A stretch of 13,415 bases of DNA. Source: Defluviitaleaceae bacterium. Lineage in GTDB: Bacteria > Bacillota_A > Clostridia > Lachnospirales > WQUN01. Numbering within the stretch: the stretch's first letter is position 1; each line of letters begins with the position of its first letter. Made by a program: the position numbers and the translations under genes. Shown here piece by piece: positions 7,243 through 12,708 of the stretch. Below the pieces are notes generated by a model. That model ran no database searches, was not told where the DNA came from, and saw only the letters and a program-made list of their open reading frames with translations. The stretch lies in assembly GCA_009779525.1 (NCBI GenBank), contig WREB01000008.1, forward strand, positions 1 through 13,415. The letters run 5' to 3'.

Positions 7243-7788
7243 TTATTTGCCGGCTAAGTATTCGCGGTCCAGGATTTCCATGTAGACTTTGTCGACGTAT
7301 CCGCCGTTCTTGTATATCCATTCGATCCGGCGCCCCGATTCGCGGAAGCCGGATTTTTTATAGCAGGCGATCGCGGCTAGGTTGTCCGCGTGCACCGAAA
7401 GCGCGACGCAATGCAGGTTTTGCGTCAAAAAAGCGTAGCCTAGCATAAGCTTTATGGCTTCGGCGCCGTAGCCCCTGCCGCGGTGTTCCTCCCCGCTTAT
7501 AAAAATCCCGACGAATGCGTTGCGGTTTAAATGGTCGACGTCGTGCAGGCTCGCGTGGCCTACGGGCAAGTCGCCTTCGCTAAGCACGACGTCAAAACGG
7601 CGCCCCTGCAGCCCCCCGAGGGTTTTTTTCGCGTTTTCGACCGAAGCGTTGTTTTGACGCCCTCCGTACATTTCGGCGACGGCCGGGTCGTTCATCCAGC
7701 GGACCCAAAGGGAAAGCGTTTCGCCTCCGTTTTGGTCAAACGGCGAGAGGTAAAGCCTCGGGCCCTCTATTTTTTTGATGAAGCGCAT
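7243..7788 (-). CDS. GNAT-family N-acetyltransferase (RimJ/RimL/SpeG-like)
   Basis: A 181-residue single-domain acetyltransferase that would transfer acetyl from acetyl-CoA to an amine. The N-terminal part (LYLSPFDQNGGETLSLWVRW then MNDPAV) is typical of the RimJ/RimL and SpeG branch. Motif A, the acetyl-CoA pyrophosphate loop, is RGRGYGAEAIKLML at residues 103-116. Motif B near 130-150 (LSVHADNLAAIACYKKSGFR) gives the N-x-x-(A)-I-x-x-Y-x-K-x-G-F signature. The C-terminal YVDKVYMEIL also fits. The substrate cannot be told: ribosomal protein N-termini, polyamines and antibiotics are all possible in this branch. The ATG follows AAGGGTGA. It reads toward the merR-like gene and has no partner on its strand. 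Confidence 0.9.
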   Translation of the reverse strand: MRFIKKIEGPRLYLSPFDQNGGETLSLWVRWMNDPAVAEMYGGRQNNASVENAKKTLGGLQGRRFDVVLSEGDLPVGHASLHDVDHLNRNAFVGIFISGEEHRGRGYGAEAIKLMLGYAFLTQNLHCVALSVHADNLAAIACYKKSGFRESGRRIEWIYKNGGYVDKVYMEILDREYLAGK

Positions 7789-7861
7789 ATCATATCACCC
7801 TTGCTGAAACTCACCGTTTTTTACGCGATCTCGTCCGCGCCATAAACCGCCCGCCCATTTA

Positions 7862-7912
7862 TTTGGCGAACGCGAAAACGGTAAATGTTTTCGTTTAAAT
7901 ATGCCCGCCAAA
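7862..7912. repeat. Nested inverted repeats in the divergent region between the GNAT and zinc-ribbon genes
   Basis: An outer pair TTTGGCG (7862-7868) and CGCCAAA (7906-7912) encloses an inner perfect 7-bp hairpin CGAAAAC-GGTAAAT-GTTTTCG (7873-7893). A further pair AAATGTTT/AAACATTT (7883-7890 and 7909-7916 region) overlaps it. In RNA this could be a leader structure; in DNA a regulator site. The rest of 7789-7987 holds no other clear gene or promoter. A TATTAT at 7917-7922 is a possible -10 for the rightward operon but lacks a good -35. Confidence 0.45.
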
Positions 7913-7987
7913 CATTTATTATATCAGGGACGGCGGACGCGTAAACGCCTTCGGGTTTCGCGGCTGACGGAAATAAGCCTTGGAGAA

Positions 7988-8617
7988 GTGAGCACAATCC
8001 AAAACACGAAACCGGTTTGGGCGAAAAAAATCCCCCCGCAAAAAATTGCAAGATTATACGAACAGGACGCGAACGGCATTTATGACGACGAGCTCGCGGA
8101 CGAAGTCGGGACAAGCCTTTACGCGAGAGTCGAAAGCATGCTGATAGTCACTTCCTCAAATCTCGGGATCGCCGCCTGCGCGAAATGCCGCGCCAAGATA
8201 CCCCACGACTATTCGAAAAAGTTTCTGCTCGAATGCCCGGACTGCGGCTGGTCCATGACGTTCGGCGATTTCAACGACTCGTACAAAGGCCAGACCCTGC
8301 ACGGGCTTGGGGCGCTTTCCGAACTGAAAGAGTTTTACGCAAAATATCCGCATGCGAAAACCTACGCCGAAAAAATGCTGCTCATAGACTTTTTGATCCA
8401 CACGTTCCACGGAAACCTTAGCGAAAACCCTTCGAGGCCCGTGGCGACAAATGTCATCGAAGGGAGCAACGCCGCCGTCGCCAACCTGGTCTACGGCCTG
8501 GCGTACGGCGAGGGCAGCATTGCCGCGGCGGAGGAACAAAATATATGGCTTGAAAAGTTCAGCCGTTCGATACATAAAAATATCGACCCTTCGACGGGAA
8601 AATATAAAAATGGATGA
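7988..8617 (+). CDS. Conserved zinc-ribbon protein of unknown function
   Basis: Taking the GTG at 7988 (GGAG just upstream, spacing short), the product is 209 residues: VSTIQNTKPVWAKKIPPQKI at the N-terminus, where a 'PKWAKKFPK' style opening is remembered from a clostridial and bacillar uncharacterised family. A treble-clef-like zinc ribbon is formed by CAKC (residues 64-67) and CPDC (83-86). A helical C-terminal part contains PHAKTYAEKMLLIDFLIHTF, HGNLSENPSRPVATNVIEGS and GLAYGEG. No catalytic motif is evident; nucleic-acid binding is possible but unproven. An upstream in-frame ATG at 7901 would add 29 basic residues lying in the inverted-repeat region without a ribosome binding site, so it is less likely. 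Its last 8 bases overlap the acetamidase-family start, implying a two-gene operon. Confidence 0.75.
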   Translation: MSTIQNTKPVWAKKIPPQKIARLYEQDANGIYDDELADEVGTSLYARVESMLIVTSSNLGIAACAKCRAKIPHDYSKKFLLECPDCGWSMTFGDFNDSYKGQTLHGLGALSELKEFYAKYPHAKTYAEKMLLIDFLIHTFHGNLSENPSRPVATNVIEGSNAAVANLVYGLAYGEGSIAAAEEQNIWLEKFSRSIHKNIDPSTGKYKNG

Positions 8618-9509
8618 GCGGATTGTAATAAAAAGGGATAGGAAATTGAATTACTACGATTTTTTGCCCGACGCCGAACCGCGCGCGTCGATATCGTCCG
8701 GCGACAGGCTGATCGTGGAGACATACGACGCCGCCGGAGGCATGTTTTTGGACGACTGGGTATACGTGCGCCCGAATCCCGTCACCGGACCGATTTTCGT
8801 AAGGGGGGCTTTGCCCGGCGACGCGCTTGAAATCAAAATCAACGATATTAAATTGATTGGAACGGGCTATATGCACGTACCGAACGCGAAAGCCGGAGTC
8901 AAGACCGAATACACGCGAAACGGCTGCGAGCTGATAAAGGCCGAGGCGAAAAGCAACACCTGGCTGCGCGTTTTTAACAACGGAAAGACGCTGCCCGCGG
9001 ATCCCATGATAGGCGTGATTGGGGTGGCGGCCCCGATCGGCCTAAAAAAAAGCGCCGCAAGCACGGGGGCGGGCGAACACGGCGGCAATATGGACAACAA
9101 ACTAGTGAGGCCGGGCGCGAAAGTATTCTTGCCGGTTTTTGCCGAAGGCGCGCTCTTAGGCTTAGGGGACGCGCACGGATGCATGGGCGACGGCGAATTT
9201 TTCGACCAGGGCATGGAAATGTGCGCCGACTTGGACATAACGGTCACGGTAAGGAAGGATGTCCGAATCAACGGCCCCTTGGTCTTGTCGGACGGCGTCA
9301 TCTCGACGGTCGCGACGGCGGATTCGATCGAGGACGCAAGCGCGCTTGTTGTCGCCGAAATGCGTTTCGTTTTGGAATCGATGTATAATTTGTCTCATGC
9401 CGACGCTGGGCTCGCAATAGGCTTCTACGGAAATTTGCGGATATGCCAGATCGTAAACAAAACCGTCCGGATGGAAATAAACGAGAGCGTTTTGGAAAGG
9501 TTTCGCTAA
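8610..9509 (+). CDS. Acetamidase/formamidase-family amidohydrolase
   Basis: A 299-residue enzyme of the FmdA/AmdA family, which hydrolyses short amides (acetamide, formamide) to the acid and ammonia. Visible signatures are NPVTGPIFVRGALPGDALEI (about residues 56-75), PMIGVIG (about 132-138), GEHGGNMDNKLV (155-166) and LGLGDAHGCMGDGE (183-196). The usual motif in the last region is GD-HA-QGDGE; the Asp, His and final DGE expected for metal or catalytic roles are kept, while the Gln is Met here. The length is like short bacterial members. The ATG at 8610 lies inside the end of the upstream zinc-ribbon gene in another frame (8-bp overlap), with GGGAA upstream, so translation is probably coupled. 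The frame extends upstream to 8451, but that part overlaps the upstream gene and has no homology. Function in nitrogen scavenging is inferred from family only. Confidence 0.88.
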   Translation: MDERIVIKRDRKLNYYDFLPDAEPRASISSGDRLIVETYDAAGGMFLDDWVYVRPNPVTGPIFVRGALPGDALEIKINDIKLIGTGYMHVPNAKAGVKTEYTRNGCELIKAEAKSNTWLRVFNNGKTLPADPMIGVIGVAAPIGLKKSAASTGAGEHGGNMDNKLVRPGAKVFLPVFAEGALLGLGDAHGCMGDGEFFDQGMEMCADLDITVTVRKDVRINGPLVLSDGVISTVATADSIEDASALVVAEMRFVLESMYNLSHADAGLAIGFYGNLRICQIVNKTVRMEINESVLERFR

Positions 9510-9511
9510 GC

Positions 9512-10594
9512 TCAATCGGCTGCATCCGTATTATTGATTATTTCAGCCGCCCCGCGCAAAAGTCCCAATACGACGCGGTCGTTTTCAAACACGATCGTAA
9601 AAAGCCGCTTCAGCTCGGAGCGCGTTTCCGGCTTAAGCAATAGTTCGGCCGCGTTGGGCGGAAGCCGATAATTCGTTTTGGGCCCGACGCCGAGCTTCGC
9701 CCATATTTTCCAGCAGGTTCCGTGCGTCGCGTCGTGATCGCTGTCGAACACGTACTGGCGAATCATACCGAATATTTTTTCCTTCGCCGCCTCGGATTCG
9801 CACAAGACATAAATTTCCGAATCGGCGGCGTGCCAGCGCGCCTCGATAGGGAAGCCGACTTTTTCTAGCAGCCATTCGGCGGTAGCCTGAACGTTTCCCT
9901 CCGCGACTTCGTCAAGCCTTTTCATTAGATCCGCCTCGAGCCTCGCGTGCGCCGGGTGCGCGAGCGATTCGATCATTCGGTATAGGACGTCAGCGTATGA
10001 AACGCTTTGCCTCGCGCGTCCCGTTATTATCACGGCGTCGTCAAAACCGCCAAACCAGTTTGGGATGGCGGCGGCTTCGGTCGCGCCATATCCGAGCCCG
10101 ATGATTTCGGCGCCGTCATATCCGGTCGCGACGCGCCAATTTTGCCCAAACCTCAACAAAACAGGCAACCCGGCGTCAACGGAGGCCGCAATCGCCGCGG
10201 CGGCTTCTCTTTCGCCCGCGCCCTTGGTTACGCGCTTCCACGATAGCCCCGCGAATCCGAAGATAAACCCGAGGAACGCATCCGGATAACTCCAGCCTTT
10301 TTCCCAGCCGGGGACCACTTGATATTTTGAATCGTTTTCCGGCTGGTCCCAACCCAGCCCGACGCCCGTGAAGGTTTGGTAATTGTGGTAAAGCTGCAGA
10401 TGGTGCTTCTGCAGCGTCGTCTTGCTCCCGCAGTTTCCGCAGTTTAAGCAGCGCGTATTTTTCTGCACGCAGAAGAACGGCGTCTCGTCCGTTAACCCAA
10501 GCGCCGGAATAAGCGCCGATGCCAGCGCGCAAAAAAACGGGCTCGACTGCGCGTCGAACGGGTATGGGACGACGCCTTGCATTTGGTTAGCCAT
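9512..10594 (-). CDS. Uncharacterised protein with cysteine-rich N-terminal part (papain/C39-like fold suspected)
   Basis: A 360-residue protein with no signal peptide or membrane segment; I do not recognise a named family. The N-terminal SPFFCALASAL (Cys22 before a helix) followed later by LPVLLRFGQNWRVATGYDG (about 143-161), GLGYG and GGFDDAVIITG resembles papain-like C39/BtrH_N peptidase-like domains (Cys ... G-PV-v---W-V-TGYD). The usual catalytic His at 'W-(H)-V' seems to be Arg here, so activity is doubtful. A second feature is Cys42 plus C49-LN-C52-GN-C55, a compact CxxCxxC that could bind metal or an Fe-S cluster, followed by QKHHLQLYHNYQTF. The C-terminal half (about 200-360) is helical without a motif I know. 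GGAGG lies 5 nt before the ATG. It ends 2 bp from the convergent acetamidase-family gene, with no terminator between. Confidence 0.8.
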   Translation of the reverse strand: MANQMQGVVPYPFDAQSSPFFCALASALIPALGLTDETPFFCVQKNTRCLNCGNCGSKTTLQKHHLQLYHNYQTFTGVGLGWDQPENDSKYQVVPGWEKGWSYPDAFLGFIFGFAGLSWKRVTKGAGEREAAAAIAASVDAGLPVLLRFGQNWRVATGYDGAEIIGLGYGATEAAAIPNWFGGFDDAVIITGRARQSVSYADVLYRMIESLAHPAHARLEADLMKRLDEVAEGNVQATAEWLLEKVGFPIEARWHAADSEIYVLCESEAAKEKIFGMIRQYVFDSDHDATHGTCWKIWAKLGVGPKTNYRLPPNAAELLLKPETRSELKRLFTIVFENDRVVLGLLRGAAEIINNTDAAD

Positions 10595-10688
10595 GGCAAC
10601 CTCCGGCGCCTGTAATATACCAGCGCGATTTTTTTTGTTTCGCGCATTTGCCGAATCAATTCCGTATTAATGGAGCCTCGCGTCGTTT

Positions 10689-10697
10689 ATTATAGCA
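10689..10697 (-). promoter_or_regulatory. Extended -10 promoter for the Cys-rich protein gene
   Basis: The minus strand reads TGCTATAAT, a perfect -10 (TATAAT) with the TGn extension, about 95 bp upstream of the ATG at 10594. The -35 region is poor, as is common for extended -10 promoters. The leader of about 85 nt has no clear structure. The remainder of 10595-10730 shows no other gene. Confidence 0.55.
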
Positions 10698-10730
10698 AGA
10701 ACGCCGTAAACGAAAACAGCGGGGTAGGCG

Positions 10731-11681
10731 ATGGATAAAAACGAAGCAAGTCGTTTTGAATTTGAGTTTCCGAATTTTAAACCGCGCGACGCATCCGGAA
10801 ATTTCGATCGGTTCGTAAGGCTTACACCGATCGCCAAGGGCTGGTCGGACAATAAAAAATATCTGGCCGAAACTCCTGCTGGCAAAAAATATTTTTTGCG
10901 GGTTTCGGACGTCGGTGAATACGCGAGGAAGAAATTAGAATACGAAATGCTTCGCGCGGCGCATGATAACGGCGTGCTAACGCCCGATCCGGTCGAATTC
11001 GGCATATGCGGCGGGGGTCTTGAGGCCTATTCGATTACGGGTTGGATCGAAGGTCGGGACGCGGAGGAAGCCGTCATAAAAATGCGCGCTTCGGAACAAT
11101 TCATCGTCGGCGATAAAGCCGGCGAGACGCTGCGCAAGATCCATTCGATAAAAGCGCCGGCGGACGCGGAGCCGTGGGGCGAATGGTTTTATAAAAAAGT
11201 ATCGGCGCGGATCGATTTTTATCATAAAAACGGGCTGAGGTCTGAGGAAGGCGACGTAATCGCCGCGTATTTGCGAAACAACCGGCGCTTCATAGATGGA
11301 AGGCCCCGAACGTTCAACCACGGCGACTATCATATCTCAAATTTAATGCTTGATAAAAACGGAGACGTCGTCGCCGTCGATTTCAACGGTTATAATCTGG
11401 GCCACGGCGATCCGTGGTGGGAGTTCGATAATATTTCGTGGGGCGACGAGCCTCCCGGCCCATACCATACCGGCCTGATTAGGGGCTATTTCGGCGGCGA
11501 ACCGCCGGACGCGTTCTTTGAGACGCTTTCGTATTACCTCGCCTACGACGCGCTCGCGGCTTTATGCGACACATCAGTCGGAATCCAGGGCGAACCGGAA
11601 ACCGGACGAAGGCATTTGAAAAACGTCCTGCGATGGTACGGCGGCATGGGGCGATCCGTGCCGGAATGGTACGCGAGGTAA
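10731..11681 (+). CDS. APH-fold phosphotransferase (aminoglycoside phosphotransferase/choline-kinase superfamily)
   Basis: A 316-residue kinase-like protein. The N-lobe has KKYFLRVSD (about residues 52-60) as the nucleotide-binding strand with a candidate Lys/Arg, and YSITGWIEGRDAEE (100-113) as the hinge. The catalytic loop is FNHGDYHISNLML (195-207), with Asp199 as candidate base. The metal-binding DFNG starts at Asp217 and leads into NLGHGDPWWEFDNISW, typical of APH(3')/MPH-like enzymes (HGD-h--N ... vIDf). It belongs to a different branch from the IDPKG kinase at 4344-5294 despite the same length. By fold it transfers phosphate from ATP to a hydroxyl of a small molecule; antibiotic, sugar or amine substrates are equally possible. 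The ribosome binding site is GGGGTAGG, close to the ATG. It is a single-gene unit with a weak downstream hairpin. Confidence 0.85.
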   Translation: MDKNEASRFEFEFPNFKPRDASGNFDRFVRLTPIAKGWSDNKKYLAETPAGKKYFLRVSDVGEYARKKLEYEMLRAAHDNGVLTPDPVEFGICGGGLEAYSITGWIEGRDAEEAVIKMRASEQFIVGDKAGETLRKIHSIKAPADAEPWGEWFYKKVSARIDFYHKNGLRSEEGDVIAAYLRNNRRFIDGRPRTFNHGDYHISNLMLDKNGDVVAVDFNGYNLGHGDPWWEFDNISWGDEPPGPYHTGLIRGYFGGEPPDAFFETLSYYLAYDALAALCDTSVGIQGEPETGRRHLKNVLRWYGGMGRSVPEWYAR

Positions 11682-11705
11682 ATTTTTGCGGATTGCTTGC
11701 GCCGC

Positions 11706-11725
11706 CGCGCGATTAGAGCGCGTTT
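11706..11725 (+). terminator. Weak hairpin after the second kinase gene
   Basis: CGCGC-GATTAGA-GCGCG is followed by only three T residues, 25 bp after the kinase stop codon. It may act as a weak intrinsic terminator or an mRNA 3' end stabiliser. A second small hairpin (TTCGC-GTTAA-GCGAA, 11748-11762) abuts the next promoter. Confidence 0.4.
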
Positions 11726-11765
11726 CGAGTAAACGGGATTAGATGCCTTCGCGTTAAGCGAATAT

Positions 11766-11795
11766 TTGTTCTATTTGAATATTATTTGTTATAAT
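11766..11795 (+). promoter_or_regulatory. Promoter of the PNPOx-DUF3795 gene
   Basis: TTGTTC (11766-11771), an 18-bp spacer and a perfect TATAAT (11790-11795) with TGT directly before it (extended -10). This AT-rich patch stands out from the surroundings and ends 27 bp before the ATG. Confidence 0.8.
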
Positions 11796-11822
11796 CGCCC
11801 AAATATTTTTTTGGAGGCGCGA

Positions 11823-12524
11823 ATGGGCGCGAACATCTTCATCAGGGCGAACGAAATCGCAAGGGCCTGCGACTCGGCGCAGCTCGGGGTTATCGACGAG
11901 CGGGGGTATCCCTCGGTATCCACCGTCTCGACGATAAAGACGAAAAACATCCTCGAGGTCCATTTTTCATCGAACCTCGGCGGCAACAAGGCCAACCGCC
12001 TGCAGAGGGACGGCCGCGCGAGCGTCTGCTTCCGCTCGGGGAGCGACAACGTGACGCTTGTCGGCGATGTCGAAATAAAAACCGACCAGGAAACAAAGAA
12101 CGCGTATTGGCTGGATTGGTTCATCGGGCATTATTCCGGGGGCGCGGCCGACCCGGATTACGCGATTTTCAAGTTTACGACTCGCCGCGTCTCGCTTTGG
12201 ATCGACGCTGTGGGCGCGGAATTTTCGGTCGGCGACTTATTAGCGGTGCAGTCCAGGTGCGGCCTGCTTTGCGCGTTTTGCTCGTATAAGCAATCGCACG
12301 GCTGCATCGGGTGCGTCGCGCTTGGCGGCAAGCCGTTCTGGGGCGAATGCCCCGTCGCCAAATGCTGCCAGGACAAGGGATTTGCGCACTGCGGCGAATG
12401 CCCCGAAATCCCATGCGACGAACTCAGGGGTTTTTCGTGCGACGAGTCCGAGCACAGCGACAAGCCGCCGGGCGCCAGGATCGAAGTTTGCAAAATTTGG
12501 GCGGAATGCGGCAAACCGAAATAA
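11823..12524 (+). CDS. Pyridoxamine 5'-phosphate oxidase-like domain fused to a Cys-rich DUF3795-type domain
   Basis: A 233-residue two-domain protein. Residues about 5-140 form a split-barrel FMN-binding domain of the PNPOx-like (general stress protein 26) type: AQLGVIDERGYPSVSTVSTI, FSSNLGGNKANRLQRDGRAS, then VTLVGDVEIKTD. Residues about 143-228 match the DUF3795 pattern: SRCGLLCAFC, CIGC, KPFWGECPVAKCC, CGECPEIPCDEL and a final C-K-WA. Fourteen cysteines fall in this part (146, 150, 153, 161, 164, 176, 181, 182, 190, 193, 198, 206, 223, 229), enough to bind zinc or Fe-S clusters. The function of DUF3795 is not established; a redox role linked to a flavin domain is inference. GGAGG lies 7 nt before the ATG, which removes the open frame upstream to 11766. 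The last codons and stop fall inside the first 66-bp repeat unit. Confidence 0.88.
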   Translation: MGANIFIRANEIARACDSAQLGVIDERGYPSVSTVSTIKTKNILEVHFSSNLGGNKANRLQRDGRASVCFRSGSDNVTLVGDVEIKTDQETKNAYWLDWFIGHYSGGAADPDYAIFKFTTRRVSLWIDAVGAEFSVGDLLAVQSRCGLLCAFCSYKQSHGCIGCVALGGKPFWGECPVAKCCQDKGFAHCGECPEIPCDELRGFSCDESEHSDKPPGARIEVCKIWAECGKPK

Positions 12525-12708
12525 TAACCAATATTTATTAACCGGCGCGTTCGCCGGACTAAGCGGGCAAAACGCGTCAAACCGAAATAATAAACATCAT
12601 TTATAAACCGGCGCGTTCGCCGGACTAAGCGGGCAAAACGCGGCAAGCCGAAATAATAAGCGTTATTTATAAACCGGCGCGTTCGCCGGACTAAGCGGGC
12701 GGTTTCGC
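12511..12708 (+). repeat. Three tandem 66-bp repeats, each with a strong hairpin
   Basis: Units are 12511-12576, 12577-12642 and 12643-12708, in exact 66-bp register. A 29-bp core (12540-12568, 12606-12634, 12672-12700) is identical in all three. It contains the perfect hairpin CCGGCG-CGTT-CGCCGG followed by ACTAAGCGGGC. Each unit opens with CAA(A/G)CCGAAATAATA, then a 6-7-nt variable stretch, then (A)TTTAT(T/A)AA. The opening of unit 1 supplies the last codons and stop of the preceding gene; in units 2 and 3 the same stop triplet recurs. The last 8 bases of unit 3 diverge, and the lipoprotein start follows at once. No T-tract follows the hairpins on the plus strand; on the minus strand each is followed by TTTATAAAT or similar. 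Role unknown. Confidence 0.95.

Noticed and set aside
7901..7987. Earlier ATG start for the zinc-ribbon gene
   Set aside because: No ribosome binding site, Arg-rich extension within the inverted-repeat region. The GTG at 7988 is preferred, although its GGAG spacing is short, so some doubt remains.
12511..12708. CRISPR array
   Set aside because: The conserved and variable parts are contiguous 66-bp tandem units with only 6-7 variable bases and no spacer-length unique segments; no cas genes are nearby.
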